A stretch of 59,639 nucleotides of DNA from Klebsormidium nitens (Eukaryota; Streptophyta; Klebsormidiophyceae; Klebsormidiales; Klebsormidiaceae), in NCBI GenBank assembly GCA_000708835.1, contig DF237488.1, forward strand, positions 1 to 59,639, given 5' to 3'. Below the pieces are notes generated by a model that was not told the origin of the DNA, searched no databases, and was given only the letters and a program-made list of their open reading frames with translations. A program made the position numbers and the translations under genes. Shown here in pieces: positions 1 through 11,106 of this stretch; position 1 is the first letter of the stretch, and each line of letters opens with the position of its first letter.

Positions 1-968
1 TCACTGAGTCTTGGAAATAGGTAAAGAGTCACGACTTTGTACCGGGGGGTCCGGCCGGAAATTAATCGATTATTTGTTCCGGCGGAGATCACCAACCGGG
101 AGCAAAGAGTAACACATATCCGATTTAGCAACCGCTTCAAGCTGAGCTTAGCTGACGCGGCAATCGGATTGCATCTGGTCAAAAGTTTTCCCGCTCAAGC
201 TCAGCTCAGCCAATCGCACGTCAGAAACAGAAAGACTGCCAAGGCTGGTAAAACTTTAAGTTTAAGTGGTCATGCAAAGATTCTAGAAGCAAGACCAGAG
301 ATGTTCTAGAAGGCGATGATACATGATATATATGTATAAGGGAGAGGGCGCCATAAAGTAGTGGGTATCAGCGGGCTGAGTTCCCGGAATAGTCCCCGGT
401 ATGGCTGTCACGAGAGATCTGCTAGCTCCTAGTGCACCGCGGATCGCAAAGCCTTGCCAGGTGATGATCATACCCTCATGCGCGGAAGCGCTCTGGTTCT
501 GACAATGGTGCGTTCTTCTGAGATTGTGACAAGTCTGCGCCACATCTTGGCCGATACAGAACGGCTGGTTTGACAGGACGCCACCCTTTCTGTATCTTGT
601 GGATTGATCAGTGAAAGTGGTTCACATCTACTGGTAAAGCTGAGTTGCGAAGTCAGACTTGCTTTATGAGTGCTTTGGTCCGCTTGAACTTGCGGTGCTA
701 AACAGGCTCCTGACACAAGCTCAATCCGCACCACAATATATGCAGGGTTACACCTCATTCAGCTCTTTTGAGAACTCTGTTAATCAAGCATTCAATGGTG
801 TGTCATGATTGTTCTTGAAGGGAAGCCGTCATTCAGGTGATGTCACACTATCAGAGGAGCGGTGCTTTGGAGCTTGTCTAGATTGTTCAGAGGCGGTTGC
901 GGTCAATGCAAAGCTAACGCTGAATGGCTCCGTTGATTGGTCTGCAGAGACCACGCCGCTCACAGAGG
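1..968. other. Upstream region, no gene seen
   Basis: I see no convincing coding exon or RNA gene here. Short open frames occur on both strands but show no recognisable domain and no splice context. The right part presumably holds the promoter and 5' leader of the gene starting at 969. Confidence 0.4.
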
Positions 969-1877
969 ATGGCAGTTTCTGCTAGCCGGGCAGAGATGGA
1001 GGACACCTCGAATGCTGTCATTGCAACAATCCAAGACATCCTTCTGAGGGAGAAGTAAGTAGAGCCAAGCAGCATAGCATCCTTTTTCTTCTAAATTATT
1101 GCTACTCCCCCATTTGTTGGTGACTTTGCATGGTCCTAATGGCTTCTTTCATATGGACTTTGATGGACAGATAGAGTTGAAGGATGGACATTTTTAGTTG
1201 ATTGCTTGCACAGGGCAAGGCGGATCGGATCAAGGTGGTCCGATCACCAGCACTAAAGAAAAGCTTTTGGCACGCCTGCATGGTGTACCCAATGCAAGAT
1301 GAGGTCAGCTCGTTCATCTCCTGCATAATGGGTAAGGCCTGGAGCCTGGTCCTTGTTGGCTCACTTTTTGACCATGCATATCCTTGTTTTTTGCAGGGAG
1401 AGTCAAAGCATCGACACAAGCATGCTCCAACTCCTCAGCGCGAATCCTAGCCTAGCGGACTTCATACTGGAATCCCTGGTCCAGGAACCCCTCCAGACGT
1501 CCGCATCGGTCCAGTCCACATCTTCCACAAGCTCAACATGTTCCGAGAATTCAGAATCCGACTACAGCTGCGGCTGTGAGGAGGAAAGCTCCTATTCTAG
1601 TGTAGATTCAGTGTCTGCGGGTGAGAATTCGTTCACATCGGACAGGTATAGACGAGATGCTTCGAAACTAGATAGCGAGAGAGCGCTCGAGTTTCTAGAG
1701 ATAGCACGTGACCGCTTGCAACAGAGCGAGTATGCAGCTCTTTTCGAATCGTTTTGCAGCTTCAATGAGAGAGAGGTTACGGAAGAGATGGAGGGGAGGA
1801 TCTGGGCATTGGTCAATCTGGATCGTGAGGTCACTCTTAGATTTCAAACGCTTTTTCCATCTTTACCAAGAATGTAG
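969..1877 (+). CDS. Small serine-rich protein with PAH-like C-terminal helix domain
   Basis: Two exons, 969-1054 and 1397-1877. The donor AA|GTAAGT and acceptor TTGCAG|G join in phase and give 188 residues. A short acidic/helical N-terminus is followed by a Ser/Thr/Glu-rich stretch (about residues 62-110) and a C-terminal region (about 120-188) that reads like a paired amphipathic helix (PAH, as in SIN3) or harmonin-N-type four-helix domain: the pattern is ALEFLEIARDRL, then LFESFCSF, then LVNLDREVTLRFQTLFP. PAH domains bind short helices of transcription repressors, so a regulatory or adaptor role is possible, but this is inference from pattern only. A second in-frame ATG at 996 could be the real start. 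An alternative middle exon near 1214-1330 was tested and rejected because it breaks the frame. Confidence 0.5.
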
Positions 1878-3721
1878 ACATTGCTTACGTACATAATTGT
1901 TGACAGGTGACTATAGATAGCTCGCACAAAGATGCCAAATGTCAATAGATAAGTGAGACAAATAGAATAAGCAGTACAATCCATTTGATATGAAAGATGG
2001 TGCCATGCTTAGGCACATTGATGTTGCACTAGCTAGGAGCTTGACAATTGGATGTAAGCAATGTTGGTGGTTGTTAATCAACAGACAAGATTGAGCAACA
2101 ATCGAAAATGATTGAAAATAGTGTAGCAATGAAAGAAACTAGTGATATCAGACACGTAAGACAAGTTACCCCTGCCAACGTGCTCAGCTCCTAAAGTTTC
2201 AAAGTATTGGTGGCTTACGAAGTTTCAAGTTGGATGTTCAAGTTGCACGTACTCGACTTCGCTACAGCTCCTTCTACACTCCACACGTCACGTAGCATCA
2301 CGTACTTGCATGCGTGGTTGTTACAAGTTGCCTAATCAAGGTCCGAAGGTAGACGTAATTGAGATGTACTGAGTAGGTATTATTGTTGGCTGAAAGGTAA
2401 CAGTCAGAGCGCCTCACGATCCCAGTCGCAAGCCCAGAGTTGTCAACAAGCACGCGGTGCAGCTTAGTAGCTGGCTTCGATCAAGCATGTGCCATATTAT
2501 GCTGTTGGCATTACTGATTATATAATTCTGGAACGAGGCAGCATCCTCGCGCCTATGATTGTCGGAATGATGGCCGGTACATCATTAGAGCTCTCGTCCG
2601 CCTTTTCAGAACATCAGTGAGCGTCATGCAACATATATACACGGGCAGGAGCTGTTCAACTTATGCCCTCATTGCATGGTTGACAAGTCTCAATAACTTG
2701 CCGGGCCCATGAAAGCTGCCCAGCCATGAGGGCCGCCAGTACTTAGCAGTGAGGAAAACAGCACTGCGCCTATAGCTGGCTCACACGCTGATATAATCGA
2801 TCATCGTAATTGCTTCGTCCCCCGAGACTGACGTTATGTTGGCGACGTGCTAACTTCCGTTTATTGGGACTGTCTTAGCCGGATAGTGGCCCCGTCCCTG
2901 AAAGACGCCTGCCAAGGGGACCCACTCCCTCAAGCCAAGGGGACGCGTCGCCGCCCTGGTCACCCCCCCGACCCAGTCCCGGGGACGTCTCCTTCAGACC
3001 CCGCCACAAACTGGACGCAAAAACAGGAATACTATCAGTCATGAAAGAAGATTGGGTCTGCTCAACCCAGTTGGGACCGGCAGAACATGGCACGCACTAA
3101 CGTCTGGTATAACGCCTGGCTTCCTCAATCGTACAATGTAGCCCTCCCTTCCCGAGCCGCTTCAGACAGGGTCACAACGTTCTGAAGCCCAGCGTACTGA
3201 TCGCTCCAAGATACCCGCCCATATTTTATGAGGCCAAGCAAGGATGGCAGTGATTGAAAATCCACCTCCTGACATCAGATTCTGTGTGCGATGTCCTGCC
3301 TCTTCCGACGACTAAACAGGTTGTTGAACGACTTAAGTGCTGCACATTGAGCTGGGAGATCCCTCGTATTCATCCAGATCTATGCAGGATCACACGTCAG
3401 TTCTCGTCAACAGAAGAGGGGACTCGGATTCATCAGCAAGGGCAGGAGTTGGTTGACCTTCCCCGTCTTTTTAGCGGGGCGCTTAAGCCCCCTGAAAACG
3501 AAGAGCTCCATACCAATTTCGAAGCTTCTTCTTGCGGTAAATTGAGAATCACGAAAGGAAAGGAAGGTGCCGTGCAACGCACATCCGGACCTCGGATTGG
3601 GTTATTTATGCCAGGGACCCGGGTCAGGATTAACAAGAAACAAGATGCTTATTTCCTACCGCGCCCACTTTCCCGGCGACGAGAACTGTTGAGAAGCACG
3701 TTGAAAGAAACGAAGACAAAG
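1878..3721. other. Intergenic region between convergent genes
   Basis: No gene recognised. It lies between the ends of the plus-strand PAH-like gene and minus-strand HGH1 and should hold both 3' ends. Around 2910-2950 the 11-mer GCCAAGGGGAC occurs twice about 30 bp apart in a GC-rich patch; its meaning is unclear. Confidence 0.4.
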
Positions 3722-6700
3722 TCACGCGCTCGCACTCACCAGCGCGCCCACTTTTTCGTACGCCAGCATGACGTCGGCGTCCTCCTCATCCTCGTAGCCG
3801 ACCTGCGAAACCAAGAGCAGAGCCGACCAGTTAGACGTGACAGACGTCGAGTACTCCCCTTTTTTCACCTCCCCCTTTGCCCTCCCTCTCCTTCTCTATC
3901 CTCTTTTCCCTCGTTTTCTGCCGCTCCAGTAATCCCTTCCTGCCCTTCCGCAAGCAGAGGCATCCGTCGTGATAAGCAGCCATCGGTCTCCCTTTGGCAA
4001 TGCCTGGTGCAAACCGCAGCAGCAACCAAAGTCCGCAATCTGGAATTTGCGAGGTAATTCCACGCAGTAGCTTCAACCAGCACAAGCAACTCAGTTGTCC
4101 CTAAGACCGATAGTCTGGACCTCGGAGTGCATATCATTGTGCCCAAGGAAGATTCCTTTCTTTATAAACGGCCGCCTACGGAACGCACCAACAGATCCCT
4201 GCAGCGGCCCCGTTCTTCCTGTATTGCCGAGCGGATGACACGCAAGCCGTCTACTGACGGACCCAACAAAAACTCTCAAAAGGATTCGCGTTCCCTCTAC
4301 CTGAGAACTCTGTGCACTTTTAGACCACATCGCGCAGCCCTGACATTCGTGGAGGACAGAAAGCAATGCAATCAAGTTAGAAACAACCAACCCTGCGCCT
4401 GCGACGCTCAAAAGCAGCCCGAGCCCCCAGGACTTCTAGTCCGTCAAGTCGACCAATACGACCGTTGAGTCGAGGCTTTTACGACCGCTGGTTCAGACCT
4501 TCTCTTGACGGTTGCTCCACCACAAATTGACAACTGTCCAGTTGCAGAACAGAGTTCCTACCTGCAAGATTCGGTGCGCGTTGGCCTGCCACAGCGCGCG
4601 CCGGCCGGCCTCGATTGCCGCCACCAGATACAGGGCCTCCGCGACCGCGACCTTCACGCCACTGTCCAGCTCTGGCCGCCGGGGTTTCGCGAGAGGCCCC
4701 GCCAGGGAGGGTGGCATCTTTTCCAGGTCCTCTTTCGAAAAAGGCTGCAAAGGAGATGTAAGTCCACTTTGGTGCAACTAGATAACATAAGGAGATGTAA
4801 GTCCGCTTTGGTGCAACTGAATAACATAATCTACTACATATGAAAGGGGTCTAGCTGCGGTCGCCGGGGCTTCGGGAAGGCCCCGCCAACCAGGGGGGCA
4901 TCTTTTCGAGGTCCTCGTTTTGGGAAAGGCTGCAGGATGCGGCGTAGTTCTGTGTTAACCAAGTCCGTATCGGTTGAGTACGTGTTGATTCTGAGGAGTG
5001 CAAGAAATTGGACTGCTCTGTCAGGTTCAAAAAGGTCTAGCTACGGTCGACGGGGCTTGGCGAGAGGCCTCGCCAGGAAGGGGGGCATCTTTTCGAGATC
5101 CTCTTTTGAGAAAGGCTGCAGGATGCGGCGTAACTCCGTCATAAATACGTCGGTGTTGGTTGAGTGCGTGTTGGTTCTGAGTAGAAGGGTGCAAGAGATT
5201 GTGATGCTCTGTCAGGATGTAAAAAGGTCTAGCTACCGTCGCCGGGGCTTGGCGAGAGGCCCCGTGAGAAAAGGAGGCATCTTTTCCAGGTCCTCCTTTC
5301 AGAAAGGCTGCGAAACGCGGCGTAGATTCGTTAAGAAAAAGGCTGCAAGAAGCTGGTATGCTTTACTAAGTGTGAAAGGCGTATAGCTGTTGCAGGGCAG
5401 GCCCTGTGAGGGGGGGCGGCATGTTTTCGAGGTCCTCTTTCGAGAAAGGCTCCCAAAAGTTGAGCACTTTTCTGTTACGTCTCCGAAGCGACGTCGTTTT
5501 TCCCAGAAGGGCTGCGACTACAAATAGGTTCATGTTGCTTCTGAATCTTCTTCTGCAACGAAGCAGACAAACCTCAAAGATTCCAACGGCTGAAGGTTTG
5601 GTTAGAGGCCCCCGCCAAAGAAGGGGGCAACGTTTCTAGGTCGTGTTTCGAGAAAAAGCAGCGAAACCGAAATTGTCTCCTGTGAGGAAGCGAGGTAGTT
5701 CTTTAAGAAGGGCTGCAAATACGGATCAAGTCGTGTTGCTCCTAACACGAATACCGCAAGAGAGAAGGTGCTTCTAATCCTTCTGGTGGGAGTGGGCTTC
5801 ATTCGCCGGGGCTCCGTCAGAGGCTTGGCATCAATTCAAGGTCCTCGTTTGATAAGGGTTTTACATGCGGCGCCAAACGTGCTGGTTCTCAGAAAAAAGA
5901 CGTTGGTTCTCAGAAAGGGTGCAAGACGATATAGGCTTAACCATCTGTCGAAAGGGTCCGGATGCGGTGGCCAGGGTTTCCAGAGATCCTTGATACCAGG
6001 AAAGGCTTTACTTTGATTAAACAACGAATGCGAGGGATCATTTGATGACAGAAAGAATACCACGACACCTTGCTTTCAGGCCAATACAATCCTTACCTTC
6101 GAACCGGGCGAGAGGGAGCAGCAGCGCTGACATCAGGACCACGCACGAAAGCAATCTAAGCTGAACGCTCAAAAGACAGCTTGCTTCGACTTCTCGAATC
6201 TTGGATCGTCCAAAGAACGTAAGGAAACCAACCGAAAGCGAGGAATGAAGAAAGACAAGGGAGGAAAGAAGGTCGCTTCTCCTGTGAAACGGCCCCTCAC
6301 CTTGGATCCCGCTAGAGGCAGCAGCAGCGCTGGCAGCAGGACGTCCGAGAGGCGCAGCAGGGAGAACATGTTGGACCCCGCGTCGAAACAGCAGTTGCGG
6401 AGCGCGTTTGCAACCTGCCGGGCACGGGAAACATTGCGGGCGTGAATAGATGGTAAGCAAGGTTTGCGGTTGGGAGCCGGGTTTCAGTCTAGAAAATGTG
6501 GACGATAAGACCCGGTGCGAATCCTGCAAGGGGCTGAGCGTCAGGAGTCTCATCGATCGAATGTTGGGGTTCAATGTTCGGGTTTGCATCAGTGCGAAGG
6601 TGAGGGTGACCGAGGCGCAAAACTGAACCTGTCGACGGCGAGAGGGTCTGAGAAGTTCATTACAAGAATGCCCTTCTAAAACAACGTTAATATCGCACAC

Positions 6701-8998
6701 GCGCATTCGGCCGCCGCCTACCATTCACAATTATTCGCGGACTCGTTGACATCGATTTTCAAAGGGAACGGGAGGACAACGAGAAAACGGACGGCTCTTT
6801 TCGAACACTGTGCAACATCGTCGGAGCGATGTTGACAGATGATTGCACCCCTTGTTTTGGGACACGGTATCCGATTGGCTCGGCAGCAACATGTGATTAA
6901 GCACGACACGATTGTGATTCCGTTTCCAACAAGGGTGATGGAAAAAGCAGTTGCAGAAATACAGAGCACGGCGGATTTCAAATGTCGAAATCAGGACGCA
7001 CCCCTTGTCGTCGTCGCACGTTCTGAGACTGTATTTGCGGCAGGACGTGTTTCAGCAGCGCCCGGGCAGGATCCAGCAGGATCGTGCGCCCCTCCTTGAC
7101 CTGGCTGACGTTCACCAGAACCGTCCCCACGTGTTCGTACACGTCATCATCCTCGGACCCCGAAGTCGCGGCGAATTCCTTGATCAGCTTTGTCAGGAAC
7201 AGGCCCTGAAGAGCCTCGTCGTTAACCTGCGAGGGTTAGCATGAAAAACAGGTTTGAGTCTTAGAGAGTGACGAAGAGAAACGAAGTTTTGAGATCCAGA
7301 AGATGGGGCGGATTCTGTGTGCCGTCCTTTCAGTGTAGTCAGAAGGAGGTCTGTTAAAGCGTCGTCACAAAGCTGCAAAATTCAGAGCAGTGCATTACCA
7401 GACTGACTTCAGGATCGTGGATTCGCAAGTAAGTGTCAACTACGGAGCAGTCCAATGGAAAGGCCCTGACAGGGTTGGCAAGAGTTCAAGGGTAGCACGA
7501 TTCCAGAGACGTCGGTAGGGGGCACTTCGTTGATCTTGTTCGACTTTCAAGGACAGTGCTTTTGAAATTGCGCTAAGAGGAGTGAGTCAAGATCTAAGAT
7601 AGGGCGTCCATCCGTACCTAAGCCTCCGGGGAACCCTTAATGACCCAAGCACGAACCATAGACTGCCGCCACGTTTTGTTTCCAATTTTGCTTGGTAACA
7701 TTTCGTGTTAAGCTTACTAACCTCGATGAGTTGTTTAAGATTCTGGTTTCCTCTGGTTCAGCTTCCAGAAAGACAAGCAGTGCAATGGACTTGAGAACCC
7801 CAATCGACTCTGCTTGTCGTGATTATGTCTCCAGGTAAAATGAAGACTCTGCTCCAATACACAAAGTCTCGCCTCCACTGTGACTTTGCACTCGAGTAGA
7901 GTATTTGACACCAGAACTGCTCTCACCTGTAACAGCGACCTAGCCCCTTCCTCCGTTTGTGTCAAGTTCGCCAGCAGCATCACCAGCAGATCGTTGTGCC
8001 CCCCCTCCTTTTCCACTAACCCTTGCATCGCCCGGCTAACCCCATTTTCCTTGACCGCGTTTTCCGCAAACCTAGGGTCCTGGGACAGGTTTACAAGAGC
8101 TGCGGCCGCAGGCTTTGAGACGTTGGGCGACGCGACGAGCAGTTTTAGGAGCGGTTTCAATAGCTTATCGGAAACGGATAGCAGCTGGTGCAGCCCCTGG
8201 TCACTTCCGGAAAGGCCTTGGACGATGTCGACGGCGCCTTTCCGTAACTGGGGGGAAACACGTGTCATTATTTGATTTCTGCTGGCGTGAGGGAAAGGTC
8301 AACTTGCTGGTTCATATCTGTTGTGTTGAATCAGAGCGGGAGGCTGAAATTGCTGGCCGTCTTTTGGTGAAACAAAGACATTTTGCAAGGGCACGTTTGA
8401 TCAAGATGGAACAAAAAACAACACCCTTTGATAAAGACGTCTTCCATTGATAAAGGCAAATCGAAAAAAACCCGTTGGGAAGGCAGACCAAAGACGGGCC
8501 GAATACAATGTTCTCACTGTCAGAGTCTTGAGCACCACCGGTATGGAGGAAGTCAGTCCGCCATATGCAACATTAGATAGCAATCTAACGAGCTTGCCCC
8601 CAAATTGTCTGTCAGCCCAAGGACTTTGGTGTCTGCCCAATCGTGATTTCTTACTTGCTAAGATTAGAACTTAAGGTGACCATGAGAAACAGGCTGTCCC
8701 AGTGCGCTGAGGTATTCTGGGTCAGTGCAGTATTCTGGCAGAGTGGTGATCAGAAGGCCCGGTCAGTCCATCATCAATCTGATGTTTTGCGTTCCCGAAA
8801 TTGTTAACATCTCCGCCAGCAAAAGAAGAAACTGCACATTCAGGAGCGTTCTCCCCACACTGTTATATGATTCAGAAGCAGAAGCACACGCAAGGAAGAA
8901 AGCACTTGGATATGCGAACAGGTTCGAAAGCCAAGAGAAGATACCTCTGGTCGTGGAGACGACAGGAAATCCACAAGTTCCTCCAGCTCAGTCGGCAT
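3722..8998 (-). CDS. HGH1: HGH1 homologue (armadillo-type chaperone cofactor for eEF2)
   Basis: Six exons on the minus strand, all introns phase 0: 8945-8998, 7927-8247, 7002-7226, 6301-6414, 4562-4744, 3722-3802. Together they encode 325 residues, close to the family length. The start MPTELEELVDFLSS, the block LVNLSQDPRFAENAV, LLVMLLANLTQ, YEHVGTVLVNVSQV, ALRNCCFDAG, ALLLPLAGSK, EALYLVAAIEAGRRALW and the end VGYEDEEDADVMLAYEKVGAL match HGH1/FAM203 proteins throughout. HGH1 is a cytosolic armadillo-repeat protein that helps TRiC and Hsp90 fold elongation factor eEF2 (established for yeast and human). The last exon reads through to TGA six codons after the conserved tail. A weak donor exists just before that TGA, so a further tiny exon cannot be excluded. 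The intron before exon 5 (4745-6300) holds the array of exon-5 copies listed separately. Confidence 0.9.
4745..6010 (-). repeat. Tandem array of decayed copies of HGH1 exon 5 start (intron 4)
   Basis: The real exon 5 begins at 4744 (minus strand). Copies of the acceptor plus the first 60-90 exon bases recur with their exon-like starts near 4929, 5115, 5307, 5449, 5657, 5860 and 6006, so spacing is about 142-208 bp, mostly 185-190. The unit includes downstream intron sequence (a motif like GGTCTAGCTACGGTCG on the plus strand, and the spacer GAGTRCGTGTTGRTTCTGAG). The copy at 5115 is intact for 24 codons and then hits TAG. The copy at 4929 is frameshifted; that at 5307 has TGA at codon 3. Similarity fades with distance from the real exon. 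A separate 39-bp direct repeat (4751-4789 and 4790-4828) sits immediately upstream of the functional acceptor. Confidence 0.85.
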
Positions 8999-9664
8999 TG
9001 TGGAGGTCGGCACCAATGCTGTGGCCCCTTCTGGCAGCAGTGTCAGAGCCCGTTTGTGTCTCGAAAGGACAAGCTGTGATTTGTGAAACACGAACCTGCA
9101 ACAATGAGTGGACAGAATGACCAGAATAACCAAATAACTTGTAATATCGACTTCAGGACCGGGTGACCAGCTTCTGCAGCTTGGGCTTTCAAACTTTCAA
9201 GAGAACTTCAAACGAATTTAGAAGCCTACCTAAGTCCTGGTCCTAAGCTAGAGAGAATGGACAGGGCTACAGATCTCCCTAGCCTTAAAGTGGGCGTCTG
9301 CGACGCGTACCCCCTTGCCGCCGTCACAGCTTAACGGCACTGTCGGCAGACGGGACGTCAAACCGAACGGTGAGATCTGCAACTCAAGAAGTCATCGGAC
9401 GGCCTTCAACCTGTTCCAGTGCACATCTTGACGAGTATGCCCGACGGATGCCGGGCCGGCTCACGGACGCTCGAATCGACGACCAGATTGCTCCGGTGGT
9501 CAATCGGACGTTGATGGCCCCAGTACTGCGACAGTAACGTCAACAGAGCCCCACGGTACGGTACTTCAGGTACCACGGTTCACGATTCAGCGTCATCCTA
9601 CGTCACAACTTTTTGAGAACAAAAAGTAAAGCGGTAAAAGTGAGGCAAAACTTGCTTTCCACAG

Positions 9665-9733
9665 ATTTGAGCCGGAGGCTATCGAGTCGGACTTCGGCTT
9701 AGACCTGCGCGCTAGCCACCTAGGCCATTGTCG
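9665..9733 (-). repeat. tRNA-like sequence, possible SINE head
   Basis: Read on the minus strand there is an A-box-like TGGCCTAGGTGGC followed about 45 bases later by GGCTCAAATC, which resembles a B-box. Spacing fits a tRNA, but I cannot fold an anticodon arm with good pairing, so a functional tRNA is unlikely. It may be the head of an old tRNA-derived SINE. Confidence 0.25.
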
Positions 9734-10275
9734 TGCCCCACGGCAGCCCCGGGCCAAAAATTGTCCGCGGTAAATGGGTTTTATACCCCGACGCCCACTT
9801 TAACTTTAAGGCTAGGCTCTAGCTGTCCTGAGGCGAGGATCTGGATTTTAGCTTCCTTCTCGAAGGTTTCAGCGTCAGAGGCACCGTTTCTTGAGCCCAC
9901 AGCAAACAGAGTACCAGACAATGCGGCATGTCGAAGAGTATTTCCACAGGCCACCGGCACCGTTTCCAGGCAGGAAGCGCACCGTTGCCGAAGACGAACT
10001 TACTCAGGCTTTGATGAAGTTCGATCAGCATGATGATGATGCATGATGCAGTGTGCACACGTAGAAACCGAGAAAGTCTCCGCTCAGTATGGAGACTCGA
10101 GAGCTACCTAGTAGATCCCTCGGGGGCCGCCTTCCGGCTGCTACTCAGAGTCAAGCAAAGTTATGTTTTTGCCCGGTTCTTTTAGCCGGGCGGGTCGGAA
10201 GAGAAGCTCAGAACCAGGAATCATTGCAATTTGCAGCTGCATCATTGCAATTGCTGAACTTCTAGGTCAATGTTC

Positions 10276-10642
10276 GTGGCGAAACTAATTCTTTTCGCCA
10301 ATTTGATTTTCGCCAGATTTTTGCCATTTAGTGTCTGGGAAGGGAATTTCGCCGGCCTGGCGAAAATGGTCAGGCCGTCAGCCAGTTCTTACATGCTCGG
10401 GTGCTCCCACCCGCTTTGACGAATCTTAACCCTGCTCAGAACCCCGTACTTTACCTTTGCCATGTACATTTTCAATTGACTCTCCAGAGACAACGAAAAA
10501 ATTTGGTCGGTACAAGAAGTTTTGTTGCCGGGACACTCTACCGGCCACAACTGCCGCTGGGATTTTCGCCATTAGTGTCATTTTCGCCAATTAGTGTCTG
10601 GGAGCTCCTATTTAGTGTATTTCAAGATTTATTTTCGCCACG
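10276..10642. repeat. Cluster of TTTTCGCCA / TTAGTGTCTGGGA repeats
   Basis: TTTCGCC(A) occurs at least six times and TTAGTGTC(TGGGA) three times within about 370 bases, some in inverted pairs: TGGCGAAA at 10277-10284 faces TTTCGCCA at 10293-10300, and a second hairpin reads TTTCGCC-GGCC-TGGCGAAA. This looks like remnants of a repeat family or mobile element. No coding sequence is visible. Confidence 0.45.
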
Positions 10643-11106
10643 ATCACTGTTCTAGGTACTACTACTAGGTACTAGAACTTCTAGGTACCTACACTATGCA
10701 GCATGCTGATGCCAATGCTTGGCGGGGGCAAAGGGCATTTGCTGTGTAACCTGTTAGGTGAAGGAGCGTGCAATGGCGCTGCATCGGAGCAACAAGGAAA
10801 ACGTGCATTTGCGTGTAAATTGAAATGGACAAGGTTTGTCATCCGCCGCTGAAAAGAAGCTAGGTCGATTAAAACTCGCCCAGAAAATCTCCTTGAAGGA
10901 CGTTCCAAAAGCTTTGACCAAAGCAGCCTACATTCTGGGGGAGGGGGATGTGGACCAGAAGACAAGAAGAGCTCAGGCTTAGCCTACGTACCTTGCAAAT
11001 ATTGGAGCTGTCAGCAGCAATTCAAGATACTGTTAGATGGTGGCACAACACTAAAATACGCCAGCAACTCCTGTATCGGCAGCAGCCCTGCAGAAAGTCA
11101 GCCAGG

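Larger units (their letters stand above)
8999..11106. other. Intergenic region between divergent HGH1 and receptor kinase
   Basis: No protein gene recognised. It separates two divergently transcribed genes and must contain both promoters. It also holds a tRNA-like/SINE-like patch near 9665-9733 and the TTTTCGCCA repeat cluster at 10276-10642, listed separately. Confidence 0.4.

Noticed and set aside
1202-1331. Extra middle exon in the PAH-like gene
   Set aside because: Every frame either stops or breaks phase with the last exon; direct joining of 1054 to 1397 works.
3460-3500. A tiny seventh HGH1 exon (acceptor near 3495)
   Set aside because: It would add only two residues; read-through to TGA at 3722-3724 gives a normal HGH1 end.
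4937-5386. 149-codon plus-strand frame across the HGH1 intron
   Set aside because: It is the antisense of the exon-copy array, kept open by the repeat, and has no independent support.
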